DNA of 64,000 nucleotides from Micromonospora sp. Llam0 (GCF_003751085.1 NZ_RJJY01000002.1:124001-188000), one strand, 5' to 3'; counted from the stretch's first letter, positions 9,320-18,537 are shown. Translations and numbers: made by a program. Notes: a model not told the origin generated them from the sequence alone.

Positions 9320-9464
9320 ATGTTGCTCTCATGTCCCGACTACCGCCGGTAACCCATCACCCTTCGTAAGGGCAATTCGGAAGAAGCGATGGTCCACCAC
9401 CCGCACCATGATGTGGACCTCAGAGCGCTTGCTGTCAAGGTCATTGCAGGGAGTGGAGAAGGCT

Positions 9465-10373
9465 GTGAAATACGATTCCGCCATGTCCGACGTCATGGAT
9501 GTAAGATCCGAGTACATCCGCGCCCGATGGGCGTTCATCGACGGGCCGAGAATGGTATCGCTGCTGCGATATCTCGGTGCGACAGACGAAGATTTCGAGC
9601 AGCTGAAGCTGGTCAGCGAGCAGTTGGAGTCGGACCCCACCCTGCCTTTCCGCAAAAGCAGGAACGGGCGGATCTGCCTGGACCCGCAGACGCGGCGCGG
9701 ATACCGACTGGAGGCGCAGCCCTTCGTTCTCTCCCGCGAGGAGGACTTCGTCCGGCACGACTCGGAGACGCTGCGAACGTTCGACGAGGTGCAGGACGAC
9801 CTGCAGCTGAACACCGCGCTGCAGGCGATGCTGGTCTTCAAGTTCCTGGTCGTCCACGGCGTCGACGTGGCGCACCGGCCCCGGCTGGACTACGACCGCG
9901 CCGAGTGGATCTGCACCCTGTTCAACCTGCGGACCGTCACGACCACCGGCCTGCTGGGCGAACCCGCGCTGGAGGGCGTGCACTCCGACGGGGTGGATCA
10001 CACCATGACCACGTTCCTGTCCGCGCGGAACATGACCGCCGACAGCGCGGAGACCTTCCTGCACGACATGCGGGAGGTCAACGGCCGCCGCTGGCACGAG
10101 ACGGATCCCACGTTGCTCAAGGGCAGGGCGCGACACGGTGACTTCCTGGACACCTTGATGGTCGTCGATCACGAGTACAAGCACAGCGTCTCGCCGGTCT
10201 ACCCGATCGACGACACCGAGCCGGCCATCCGGGACATGCTCATCTTCTTCACCAGGAAACCCACCGAGAAGGGGCACGTCTCGTTCCGGTACGACTCGGT
10301 CGCCCCGCACCGCGCGCTGCCCATGTCGTTCGGCCTGCCCGCCGACCTCCCCGCGCTCGCCACCGCCAACTGA
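9465..10373 (+). CDS. Fe(II)/2-oxoglutarate dioxygenase (PF10014-like)
   Basis: GTG 9465 behind GGGAGTGGAGAAGG is the best start (302 residues); ATG 9483 is an alternative with a poor ribosome site. The core has the HxD iron ligands in GVHSDGVDH, a spaced distal histidine in VDHEYKHSVSPV, and RARHGDFLDTL before it. This order fits the 2OG-Fe dioxygenase group that hydroxylates free amino acids such as isoleucine. The predicted reaction is 2-oxoglutarate- and O2-dependent hydroxylation of an amino acid, with CO2 and succinate as by-products. It is first in an operon with a GFA-like protein (13 bp gap), a PLP enzyme and an exporter. The hydroxylated product may be the substrate of the divergent ATP-grasp ligase (inference). 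Confidence 0.75.
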   Translation: MKYDSAMSDVMDVRSEYIRARWAFIDGPRMVSLLRYLGATDEDFEQLKLVSEQLESDPTLPFRKSRNGRICLDPQTRRGYRLEAQPFVLSREEDFVRHDSETLRTFDEVQDDLQLNTALQAMLVFKFLVVHGVDVAHRPRLDYDRAEWICTLFNLRTVTTTGLLGEPALEGVHSDGVDHTMTTFLSARNMTADSAETFLHDMREVNGRRWHETDPTLLKGRARHGDFLDTLMVVDHEYKHSVSPVYPIDDTEPAIRDMLIFFTRKPTEKGHVSFRYDSVAPHRALPMSFGLPADLPALATAN

Positions 10374-10386
10374 TCGGAGTGACGCC

Positions 10387-10815
10387 ATGACCGAAGCGGC
10401 GCCGGAAACGACCGAGACCATCGAACGCGTTTGGTACGACGGCAGTTGCCACTGCGGCGGGGTGGTATTTTCCGCAGCGGCCAGTCGAAGCCTGACCATC
10501 ACCCTGTGCAACTGCGGCATCTGCCACCGGCACGGCCATCAGGAGTTGATGACCCCGGAGGCGCGGTTCAAGCTGCACCAGGGACAGGAGTTCCTCAAGC
10601 CGTACCGGTTCGGAAACCGCATCGCGGACCACACGTTCTGCGCGGTCTGCGGCGTGCTGCCGTTCTACCGGCCCCGGTCGCACCCCACCGGCTATTTCAG
10701 CGTCAACGCGCGGTGCCTCGACCTCTCCCCCGCCGAGCACATCGAGTTCGTGGAGTTCGACGGGCAAAACTGGGAAGCGAGCATCGCTGCCGGCAAACAC
10801 GTGCTGACGGAGTAG
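10387..10815 (+). CDS. GFA/CENP-V-type zinc protein
   Basis: This encodes 142 residues from ATG 10387. It has the full cysteine pattern of the GFA fold: GSCHCGGVVF, LCNCGICHRHG and TFCAVCGVLPFYRPR, which binds zinc. The family was named from glutathione-dependent formaldehyde-activating enzyme, but many members have other or unknown roles. The downstream gene starts directly after the stop (GTG 10816), so the two are translationally linked. In a cluster with a PLP C-S-lyase-like enzyme it might handle a thiol adduct or aldehyde, or merely be structural; nothing in the sequence decides. Confidence 0.85.
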   Translation: MTEAAPETTETIERVWYDGSCHCGGVVFSAAASRSLTITLCNCGICHRHGHQELMTPEARFKLHQGQEFLKPYRFGNRIADHTFCAVCGVLPFYRPRSHPTGYFSVNARCLDLSPAEHIEFVEFDGQNWEASIAAGKHVLTE

Positions 10816-12018
10816 GTGACATCCCAGGTGTGGACAGGTTCCGACGTCGTCACGGTCGACTCGTTGCGCGAGCGTGGTGGGCTGAAATGGGCCACCGCCG
10901 GCCCGGGAAAGCTGGCGGCGTGTGTGGCCGAGATGGACTTCGGGACCGCTCCCGAGATCGCGGACGCGTTGCACGACGCGGTCGACCGGAGTCAGGTCGG
11001 CTACCTGACGCCGCAGCTGACGGCACAGCTGGCCGAGGCGTGTGCCACCTGGCAGCACGACAGGTACGGATGGGATCTGTCGCCGGCGGACGTGCGGCCG
11101 CTGCCGGACGTCATCCGTGCCCTACACGTCGCCATCGACTGCTTCTCCCGGCCCGGCTCGGCCGTCATCGTGCCGGTGCCCGCGTACCCGCCGTTCCTGG
11201 CCGTACCCCGGCTGCTCGGTCGACGCGTCATCCAGGTCGAGATGGTGGCGTCCGGGGGCCGCTACGGCTACGACCTGGACGCGCTCGACCGCGCCTTCGC
11301 GGCGGGCGGGAACCTGCTCGTCCTCTGCAACCCCAACAACCCCCTCGGCGCGGTCATGGAGCCCGGTGAGCTGTTGGCCGTCGCGGAGGTCGTCGAACGG
11401 CACGGTGGCCGGGTGTTCAGCGACGAGGTCCACGCGCCGCTCGTGCATCCCGGGCACCGGCATGTCCCGTATGCCACCAGCTGCGACGCGGCGGCCGGGC
11501 ACACGGTGACGGCCACGTCGACGTCGAAGGCGTGGAACGTGGCCGGTCTGAAGTGCGCCCAGCTGCTGACCAGCAACGACGCCGACCGCAAGCGGTGGAG
11601 TGAGCTCGGACGGCTGCACACCGACGGCACCGCCACCCTGGGCGTGCTGGCCGCCACGGCCGCGTACCGCACCGGTGGGCCATGGCTCGACACGGTGCTC
11701 GGCCGACTCGACCGCAACCGTCACCTGCTGGCCGAGCTGATCGGCGCACACCTGCCGACGGCCCGCTACACCCCGCCCGAAGGCACCTACCTGGGCTGGC
11801 TCGACCTGCGCGACTACCCGCCGGCCGCAGACCTCGCCGACCGCGCGCGGGTGACCGTGATGGACGGTTCCGAGTTCGGCCCGTCGGGCGCGGGGTTCGT
11901 CAGACTCAACTTCGCCACCACCCCCGCTGTTCTCGCCGAGATCGTGCGGCGGCTGGCCGACGCCGCCGCAAGAGCGGGCTCAACTCGGTCGACGACATCC
12001 CGGAGGTTGGTCCCTTGA
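10816..12018 (+). CDS. MalY/PatB-type PLP aminotransferase or C-S lyase
   Basis: This encodes 400 residues from GTG 10816, adjacent to the upstream stop. It is a fold-type I PLP enzyme: WVAEMDF-like N terminus (ACVAEMDFGTAPEI), CNPNNPLGAV, SDEVHAPLVHPGHRHVPY, and the PLP lysine in TSTSKAWNVAGLKCAQL. The AEMDF and SDEIHxDL-like motifs place it with MalY/PatB proteins, which include cystathionine beta-lyases and aminotransferases. It is in one operon with the dioxygenase and GFA-like protein. It could make or trim the amino-acid building block of the presumed product. Its TGA overlaps the TTG start of the MFS gene. Confidence 0.85.
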   Translation: MTSQVWTGSDVVTVDSLRERGGLKWATAGPGKLAACVAEMDFGTAPEIADALHDAVDRSQVGYLTPQLTAQLAEACATWQHDRYGWDLSPADVRPLPDVIRALHVAIDCFSRPGSAVIVPVPAYPPFLAVPRLLGRRVIQVEMVASGGRYGYDLDALDRAFAAGGNLLVLCNPNNPLGAVMEPGELLAVAEVVERHGGRVFSDEVHAPLVHPGHRHVPYATSCDAAAGHTVTATSTSKAWNVAGLKCAQLLTSNDADRKRWSELGRLHTDGTATLGVLAATAAYRTGGPWLDTVLGRLDRNRHLLAELIGAHLPTARYTPPEGTYLGWLDLRDYPPAADLADRARVTVMDGSEFGPSGAGFVRLNFATTPAVLAEIVRRLADAAARAGSTRSTTSRRLVP

Positions 12019-13289
12019 CGACAGTGGATGCGCCCGAGCGGGTACGGCCAGCCGACGACCTGCTGCGCTCCCATCGCGGTTTCCGTCTGCTGCTCGCTTC
12101 CGATGTGGTCAGCCGCACCGGTGGCCACGTCGCACTCGTCGCCCTGCCGCTGCTCGCGGTGCTCGTGCTGGATGCCTCCGCCCAGCAGGTGGGGCTCCTG
12201 GTGGCGGCGAGCACGCTCGCCTTCCTCGTCGTAGCGCTGCCGGCCGGGGTCTGGGTGGACCGGCTACGGCAGCGGTCGGTGCTGGTGGCCGCCGACCTGG
12301 TCCGCGCGCTGGTGCTGCTGTCGGTGCCGGTGACAGCGGCGTTCGGGGCGCTGAGCCTGGAGCAGCTGTACGTGGTCGCCCTGGTGATCGGGGTCGGCAA
12401 CGTCTTCTTCGACGTGGCGCAGCAGGGCTACGTCACGTACCTGGTGGGCAAGGACCGGCTGCTGGCCGGCTTCAGCAAACTGGAGGTGGCCGGCAACGGC
12501 AGTCAACTGGCCGGGCCGCCCCTGGGCGGAGCGCTGGTCCAGGTCATCACCGCCTCGGGCGCGCTGGCGTTCAACGCGGTCTGCCACCTGGCCTCCGCCT
12601 GGCTGCTCGCCCGGATCCGGCCACGGGAGCCGCAGGTCCACCGGCCCGGTGGGCGGCCACGACTGGGCCGGGAGCTCACCATCGGGGTGCGGTACGTCGC
12701 CGGTCAACCGATCCTCCGGCTGGTCGTGCTGCACGGCATGATCGCCCTGCTGTTCGAGTACGCGCTGCTCACCGTCCAGCCGTTGCTGCTGGTGAACACC
12801 CTCGGCCTGTCGCCGGCGGCGTACGGCCTGGTGACCGGGGCCGTCGCGGTCGGCGGGGTGGTCGGCAGCGTGTTCGCCAACCGCTTCGTCGCGACGTTCG
12901 GCATCGCCCGTACGCTGTGGCTGCCGTTCGCCGTGACGTTCCCGCTGCTGCTGCTCATGCCGCTGGTGGGTCAGGGCTGGCTGGTGGCGCTCTACCCGAT
13001 CGGGTACGCCGCCTACATCGGTGGCAGCGCCATCCAGAACGTCGCGCAGATCACCTACCGTCAGGCCATCTGCCCGCCGGAACTGCACGGGCGGATGAAC
13101 TCCGCCATGCGGTTCCTGATGTGGGGCATGATGCCGGTCGGCGGGTTGTTCGGCGGCTTCCTGGTCCAGGCCGTCGGGGAACGGACCGCGCTGTGGGTGT
13201 GCGCCGTCGGGATGTTGGCCAGCCTGCTGCCGATGCTCGGCCGGCCGGTGCTCAGGCTGCCCCACGACGCCGGGATCGGTCAGCAATGA
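12015..13289 (+). CDS. MFS transporter (enterobactin-exporter-like)
   Basis: This encodes 424 residues from TTG 12015, whose start overlaps the upstream stop (TTGA) and which has CGGAGG at 12001-12006. About 12 hydrophobic segments are visible. The motif GVWVDRLRQRSVLVAADLVRA between segments 2 and 3 is the MFS loop signature, and the family is the MFS_3/EntS type often linked to export of natural products. As the last gene of the operon it is the probable exporter, possibly giving self-resistance (inference). The longer upstream frame is a shadow of the PLP enzyme gene. Confidence 0.85.
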   Translation: MTTVDAPERVRPADDLLRSHRGFRLLLASDVVSRTGGHVALVALPLLAVLVLDASAQQVGLLVAASTLAFLVVALPAGVWVDRLRQRSVLVAADLVRALVLLSVPVTAAFGALSLEQLYVVALVIGVGNVFFDVAQQGYVTYLVGKDRLLAGFSKLEVAGNGSQLAGPPLGGALVQVITASGALAFNAVCHLASAWLLARIRPREPQVHRPGGRPRLGRELTIGVRYVAGQPILRLVVLHGMIALLFEYALLTVQPLLLVNTLGLSPAAYGLVTGAVAVGGVVGSVFANRFVATFGIARTLWLPFAVTFPLLLLMPLVGQGWLVALYPIGYAAYIGGSAIQNVAQITYRQAICPPELHGRMNSAMRFLMWGMMPVGGLFGGFLVQAVGERTALWVCAVGMLASLLPMLGRPVLRLPHDAGIGQQ

Positions 13290-13323
13290 TCGCGCAGTGG
13301 GCCCGGCGTCCGGGACCATGCCG

Positions 13324-14937
13324 CTACGGCACCATCCAGCTGAGCACCGGGGTCGTCTGCAAGCCGACCAGCAACGCCATCGCGCAGATCAACAGCACGC
13401 TCCAGCCGAACATCCGGCGGAACAGATCACCCTCCCGGCCGCTGAGCCCGACCGCGCTCGCCGCGATCGTCAGATTCTGCAACGAGATCATCTTGCCGAT
13501 CACGCCGCCGGAGGCGTTGGCGGCGGCCAGCAGCACCGGGTCCAGGCCGGCGCGCTGCGCGGCGGTGACCTGGAGCGCGCCGAACAGCGAGTTGGACGAC
13601 GTGTCCGAGCCGGTGAGCGCCACGCCCAGCCAGCCGAGGACCGGCGAGAGCAGCGCGAACAGGCCGCCGGCGCCGGCCATCCAGGTGCCGAGCGTCGCGG
13701 TCTGCCCGCTGCCGTTCATCACGAACGCCAGTGCCAGCAACCCACAGACGGTGAGGATCGCCCAACGCAGCGACGCCAATGTCTGCCCGTACGCGACGAG
13801 CGCGACGCGCGGGGTGACCCGCAGGATCGCCATCGTGATCAGACCGGCCAGCACCAGCAGGGTGCCGGTCGAGGAGAGCCAGTTGAACCGGAAGACCGGC
13901 AACGACGACGGCTCGCCGGACACGTTCAGCAGGTGCAGACCCGGCCAGTCGAACAGCACGGTGACCGAGTTGAGCGCGCCTGCGACCGCCGGCACCTGCG
14001 ACAGGCCGAAGATCGCCACAATCACCAGGTACGGGGCGTACGCCCGCCAGACCTCGACCGGCGCATCCGGCCGCTCCACGACGTCTTCTGCGGACCCGGA
14101 GTCGGCCGCCTGGTCGTCGTCACGCCGCGGCGGCCACACCCGCGCGACCACGGCCACGACCACGGCGCTGACCAGCCCGGCGACGATGTCGGCCAAAGCC
14201 ACCGAGAAGAAGTTCGAGGTGAGGAACTGAGCCAGCGCGAACGACATTCCGCAGGCGAGCGCCACGTACCAGGTTCTGCGCAGCGCTCGGCGACCGCCGA
14301 CCATTCCGACGACCAGCATCGGTATCAGCAGCGCGATCACCGGGACCTGACGCCCGGCCATCGCCCCGAGTTCGTCCGCTGGCAGGTCGGTGACCCCGGC
14401 CAGCGTGGTGATCGGCAGGCCGAGCGGCCCGAACGCGGCCGGCACGGTGTTGGCCACCAACGCCACGGTGGCCGCCTTCATCGGGCCGAAGCCCAGCGCC
14501 AGCAGCATCACCGTGGTGATCGCGACCGGGGTGCCCTGTCCGGCCAGCCCTTCCAGCACCGATCCGAAGCAGAACGCGATCACCATCGCCTGCACCCGCT
14601 AGTCGTCGCTGACCCGGGCGAATGAACGCCGGAGCACATCGAAGTGTCCGCTCGTCACGGTCATCCGGTAGATCCAGATCGCGGTGCCGAACGTCCACAC
14701 GAGCGGGAACAGCGCGAACGTCGCTCCCTGGCTCGCGGTCAGCAGCGCCTGCCCGGTCGGCATCGAGTACGCCACGATCGACACCAGCAGGGCGACGGCG
14801 AGCGCACCGAGCGCGGCCAACCAGGCCGGTACCCGGAACACGCCGAGCAGCAGGAACAGGGTGACGATCGGCAGTGCGGCGACGAGGGCGCTCAGCGCCA
14901 GCGAGTCGGCGAGGGGATCCAGGATCGGCTGGTACAC
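13324..14937 (-). pseudogene. L-lactate permease (LctP family), interrupted by TAG
   Basis: The minus strand reads from GTG 14937 (CGGAGGTAC upstream) as MYQPILDPLADSLALSAL through LVWTFGTAIWIYRMTV. It meets TAG at 14599-14601 and resumes in the same frame as RVQAMVIAFCFGSVLEGLAG to 13324. The total of 538 codons matches a full-length lactate permease with about 12-14 membrane segments, including GQGTPVAITTVMLL and NASGGVIGKMISLQN. In LctP proteins the interrupted stretch is usually 'DxR.QA..IAF.FG', so the stop replaces a single residue, possibly CAG to TAG. Everything else is intact, so this is a recent nonsense mutation, a sequence error or a readthrough site. The family imports lactate or glycolate with protons. 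Confidence 0.85.
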
Positions 14938-15058
14938 GCGTACCTCCGGGAAGCAACACGTCGCCCGGCTCGGTGCCGTACGCGAAGTTCGCTCATCTTC
15001 CCCAGTCGATCATGTCGAGTCTTCGCAGAAATTGCGCAGTTGCCCCGGGGTGCCTTCG

Positions 15059-15082
15059 CTTGACCCTGACGCGCAGGTCAAG
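15059..15082 (+). promoter_or_regulatory. MerR-type regulated promoter
   Basis: The arms CTTGACC and GGTCAAG are perfectly inverted across 10 bp. This is the layout of MerR-family operators, where the repeat lies between a TTGAC -35 box and a distant -10 box. It sits 60 bp upstream of a GTG codon with AAGGAG. No MerR gene is adjacent. The 449-bp gap 14938-15386 otherwise holds only the oxidoreductase remnant below. Confidence 0.5.
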
Positions 15083-15141
15083 GTCTACGGTCTGCCGTCA
15101 GCATCCCTGCTGCCGCCAGCATCCTTGCGAAGGAGCGCGTT

Positions 15142-15198
15142 GTGCCCTCGACACCCTCGACGCACCGGGAGGTGCGGCTCGCCGCCGTCCCGGACGGT
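15142..15198 (+). pseudogene. decayed NADP-dependent oxidoreductase, N-terminal remnant
   Basis: From GTG 15142, behind AAGGAG, the frame reads VPSTPSTHREVRLAAVPDG. This is the characteristic N terminus of medium-chain NADP-dependent oxidoreductases ('NREIRLAxRPDG'). After about 19 codons the similarity stops: no QxxPxPGPGxVLV segment or Rossmann motif follows, although the frame stays open. A MerR-type promoter remains intact upstream. I read this as the 5' stub left by a deletion. A short functional peptide is an unlikely alternative. Confidence 0.5.
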
Positions 15199-15386
15199 TC
15201 GGCGGCGGTGAGTCAGACCTGGCGACTGCCTAGATTCGCCGGTCGCGACTGGTCAACGGCCTGCACGAATTGGCAGGATTTCCCACTGGTGCCTTGTTTG
15301 CGCCGGGCACCGTGGCCTGGCCCCGGTGCGCCGCGTCCGGATTCCGGACGACCCGTACCTTGTCGCTGGTCCGTCAGGAGATGTCA

Positions 15387-16574
15387 ATGTCGCAGGGTAA
15401 TCCGGTCGACCCGTGGGCGGATGTCGATCCGGCAGTCGTCGTCACCGGCGCCCCGACGGGTGAGCGCAGCGGCGATGTCGGCATCGACAGTGCCGCGACC
15501 ACGGGCGCCGGCGGGGTGTCGCGGCCCGGCCCGGGCGACAACGTGCCGCCGACCCGACCTCGGCGGCCGGCGCTGCTGCTCGGCACGGTCGCCGTGGTGC
15601 TGACGATCGCTACGGCCGTGGCCTTCGCGAACCGGTCCGACGAGATCGAGACGCCGGGGGCGGTGGCGCTGACCGGCGAGCCGGCGGCGTCACCGGCAGG
15701 CCCGGACCGGCAGGCCGACGCCGCGACGGCGTCGCCCGCCGTCTCGGCGCAACCCGCCACCGGCGCGGTCCGGACCGGCGCGTTCGTCGGCGCGACCAGG
15801 ATCGGCACCCAGCTCAACGCGAACACGACCATGTACCCAGGCGAGTACATCCTCTCCCCCGACGGCCGGTTCGGCCTGCTGATGCAGACCGACGGCAACC
15901 TCGTCGCCTACGGTCCGTCGCCCTGCGGGGCGCCCCGACCCGACATCTGCCAAGGCCCGTACGACTGGTGGGCCAGCAACACCGATGGCCAGCCCGGCAG
16001 CCGGGTCGTCATGCAGGGCGACGGCAACCTCGTCATCTACCGCCCCGACGGGGGCGTCGCCTGGGCATCGAACACCAAGGATTCCGACGCGACCAGGGTG
16101 ATGGTCACCAACCAGGGCCACTTCCATCTGACCCGCAGGGACGGCTCGACGGTGATGATGCTGGCGGGCCTGTCCGAACAGAACAGCACCCTGTCGTACG
16201 CCGGCACCATGCCGGCCGGCTACCGGCTCACCGCCCTGCGGTACCTGTCCTCGCCGAACGAGGTCTACCACCTGATGCAGCAGCAGGACGGCAACCTGGT
16301 CCTGTACGGGCCCGGCAACAGCGTGCTCTGGTCGTCCGGCACACACCAGATCGTGGTCGGCGGCAGGAGCGTGTGGGAGACCAGGATGCAGCCCGACGGC
16401 AACCTCGTCGTCTACGACAGCTCAGCCGCTGACGCGGCGGCGGTGTGGGCGTCGAATTCCGTCGGAGCTGGCCCCAGCCCGGAGTTGGTGCTGCGCGACG
16501 ACGGGAACCTGGTGCTGCGGTCCGGGTCCACCCGGCAGGTCTTCTGGCAGACCGGCACCGGCGGCCAACCGTAG
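15387..16574 (+). CDS. membrane-anchored bulb-type lectin domain protein
   Basis: ATG 15387 is preferred (AGGAG six bases upstream); ATG 15381 is in frame but too close to the ribosome site. The product is 395 residues. Residues 1-55 are cytoplasmic and proline-rich, followed by one membrane helix (ALLLGTVAVVLTIATAVAF). The outside part carries repeats of the B-lectin signature QxDGNLVxY: LMQTDGNLVAYG, VMQGDGNLVIYR, MQQQDGNLVLYG, MQPDGNLVVYD and LRDDGNLVLRS. Five such sites suggest two bulb-lectin domains that bind mannose-like sugars. It is probably a surface protein for glycan binding. It appears monocistronic. Confidence 0.85.
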   Translation: MSQGNPVDPWADVDPAVVVTGAPTGERSGDVGIDSAATTGAGGVSRPGPGDNVPPTRPRRPALLLGTVAVVLTIATAVAFANRSDEIETPGAVALTGEPAASPAGPDRQADAATASPAVSAQPATGAVRTGAFVGATRIGTQLNANTTMYPGEYILSPDGRFGLLMQTDGNLVAYGPSPCGAPRPDICQGPYDWWASNTDGQPGSRVVMQGDGNLVIYRPDGGVAWASNTKDSDATRVMVTNQGHFHLTRRDGSTVMMLAGLSEQNSTLSYAGTMPAGYRLTALRYLSSPNEVYHLMQQQDGNLVLYGPGNSVLWSSGTHQIVVGGRSVWETRMQPDGNLVVYDSSAADAAAVWASNSVGAGPSPELVLRDDGNLVLRSGSTRQVFWQTGTGGQP

Positions 16575-16644
16575 CGGGCACCGGTCAGGATCGAGCGGCT
16601 GTAGCGGGCACCCGCTCAGGACCGGCCGGTCCGCGCCAGATTCG

Positions 16645-17505
16645 TTACCTCGGGCGGTCGACGACAACGACATCGCGCGGCGCGTCGACGCGGTCGGTGG
16701 ACGCGGTGGCCGCGTGGCTGGCGAGCAGGGTGAGCGCATCAGCGTCGCTCGTTCCAGGTGCCGCGTGGTAGACGGTGAGCGTCTGTCCAGCCTTCCCGTT
16801 GACCTGGAACGTCTCGAAGTTCACGGCGAACTCCCCCACGACCGGATGCGCGAACCTCTTGCGGCCGGCGGACTTGACGCGGACGTCGTGCCGGGCCCAG
16901 AGCCGGACGAAGTCCGGGCTCTTGAGCGTCAGCTCGCCCATCAGGGCCGCGAGGCGCGGGCTACCGGGGTCGGCGTCGGCCCGCAGCCACGCCACGCCTT
17001 GACGTGCCTGCTCCTCCCAGTCGGGGAAGAGCGCCCGTTCGGCGGGGTCGAGAAAAAGTAGTCTCACGAGATTCCGGTCGCGTGTCAGGCTCGGATGGAT
17101 CGCCAACGCCAGGCCGGTGCAGGCGAGCACATCGCCGTACCGGTTCTGCACGATCGCCGGTGTGTCGTGCCAGCGTTGCAGCAGCGCGATGAGGCCGGGA
17201 CCGACGTGGTCGGATTCCGAGGCCCGGTGCTGCGGTCGGGCGAGTTGGTGCAGATGCGCGAGGGCGTCAGCGTCCAGGCCGAAGACCCGCCCCAGGGCGT
17301 TGATCACCTCGGCCGACGGGTGCCGTTCGCGGCCCTGCTCCAGGCGTACGTAGTAGTCGGTGCTCATGCCGGCGAGCACCGCCACCTCGTCGCGCCGCAG
17401 GCCCGGCACCCGACGACGGCCGCCAGCCGGCAGACCGAGGCCGCCGGGCGCGGTGTGCTCCCGACGGGCGCGCAGAAAGTCGCCGAGCGGGTTGTCGTTG
17501 CGCAT
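16645..17505 (-). CDS. HTH transcriptional regulator, MmyB-like
   Basis: This encodes 286 residues from ATG 17505 (GGGGAAA upstream). The N-terminal XRE domain reads DFLRARREHTAP, RRVPGLRRDEVAVLAGMSTDYYVRLEQGR, the signature of the large actinobacterial XRE/MmyB family. The C-terminal MmyB-like ligand-binding domain contains NRYGDVLACTGLALAI, RNLVRLLFLDPAERALFPDWE and VGEFAVNFETFQVNGKAGQTL. These regulators usually control the divergent gene next to them, here an alpha/beta hydrolase. The ligand is thought to be a fatty acid in some members; that cannot be judged here. Confidence 0.9.
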   Translation of the reverse strand: MRNDNPLGDFLRARREHTAPGGLGLPAGGRRRVPGLRRDEVAVLAGMSTDYYVRLEQGRERHPSAEVINALGRVFGLDADALAHLHQLARPQHRASESDHVGPGLIALLQRWHDTPAIVQNRYGDVLACTGLALAIHPSLTRDRNLVRLLFLDPAERALFPDWEEQARQGVAWLRADADPGSPRLAALMGELTLKSPDFVRLWARHDVRVKSAGRKRFAHPVVGEFAVNFETFQVNGKAGQTLTVYHAAPGTSDADALTLLASHAATASTDRVDAPRDVVVVDRPR

Positions 17506-17543
17506 TTCCCCAGCGTAGGTGCGGTGACCGCAGGAGAGGGTAG

Positions 17544-18482
17544 GTGTGGAACTCCTACGGTCGGGGTGACCATGAATCGGTCGGCCTTCCTGCACCTGCC
17601 AGCAGCGCGGAGAGTCGTCGTCATGACGGACACCGACGCACCGACCACTCCGACCGCTCCGACCGCCCCACGGCGGAGCAGATCGAGCAGTTCATCGGCG
17701 GCTACGCCGCTGCCTTCGGCACCACCCTGCGGTCGCCGGTCTGGCACAGCCCGACCGAGGCCGGACTCGACTTTCAGGAGGTCACGTTCCCGTCGAAGGA
17801 CGGCGTGCCGCTGGAGGGCTGGTACATCCCCGCCGCAGGCTCGGACAAGCTGATCATCGCCAACCACCCCCTGTGGTTCAGCCGTTCCGGCCTGCCCGCG
17901 CACCTTGAGCCGTGGAAATCGATGTGGGCGGCGACCGGAAACGACAACGAGGTCGACTTCATCCCGGACTACAAGATCCTGCATGACGCCGGGTACAACG
18001 TGCTCGCGTACGACCTGCGCAACCTCGGACAGAGCGGTGCGGCCAACGGCGGCGTCATCTCCGCCGGTGTCTACGAGGCCCGCGACGTGCTGGGCTCGCT
18101 GGCGTACGTCCGCAGCCGAGCGGACCTGACGCACATGGCCATCGGGCTGTTCAGCCGGTGCATGGGCGCGAACGCCACGATCTTCGCGATGCAGGCTGAA
18201 CCGGCAGCGTTCGAGGGCGTCCGGGCCATGGTCGCGCCGCAGCCGCTGTCGCCACGGGTCACCATGGAGCAGTCGCTGGCCGCAGCCGGCATTCCGGCTC
18301 GGTACATCGACGAGTTGGAACAGCGGGTCCGGGTCCACACCGGGTTCCGGCTCGACGAGATGTCGCCGGTCCAGGCCGCTCGTAGCGTCACCGTTCCGAC
18401 GCTGCTCTACCAGGTACGCGACGACGTACTCACCCGGCCGGACGACGTCATCCTCGGCTGGTTCGACCGCTACCTGAGCTGA
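17544..18482 (+). CDS. alpha/beta hydrolase
   Basis: The core is an alpha/beta hydrolase: FPSKDGVPLEGWYIPA, NHPLWFSR, GYNVLAYDLRNLGQSG, a nucleophile-elbow region IGLFSRCMGANA, and a late acid/histidine region. The start is uncertain. GTG 17544 has AGGAGAGG upstream but leaves only 38 bp to the divergent regulator. ATG 17623 starts a natural-looking MTDTDAPTTPTAPT in another frame; one extra C in the CCCC at 17667-17670 would join it to PTAEQIEQFIGG. The annotated protein (312 aa) may therefore have a wrong N terminus, or the gene may carry a small frameshift. The elbow GxSxG is imperfect (F-S-R-C-M-G), as in some acyl-ester hydrolases. The substrate is unknown. Confidence 0.75.
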   Translation: MWNSYGRGDHESVGLPAPASSAESRRHDGHRRTDHSDRSDRPTAEQIEQFIGGYAAAFGTTLRSPVWHSPTEAGLDFQEVTFPSKDGVPLEGWYIPAAGSDKLIIANHPLWFSRSGLPAHLEPWKSMWAATGNDNEVDFIPDYKILHDAGYNVLAYDLRNLGQSGAANGGVISAGVYEARDVLGSLAYVRSRADLTHMAIGLFSRCMGANATIFAMQAEPAAFEGVRAMVAPQPLSPRVTMEQSLAAAGIPARYIDELEQRVRVHTGFRLDEMSPVQAARSVTVPTLLYQVRDDVLTRPDDVILGWFDRYLS

Positions 18483-18537
18483 CCGCCCGGAACAGACCGC
18501 CCGGAACAGACCGCCCGCAATGGCCGACCGGAAGCGG

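Noticed and set aside
10431..11369. Plus-strand frame overlapping the GFA and PLP genes
   Set aside because: It is a shifted shadow of two genes with strong motifs.
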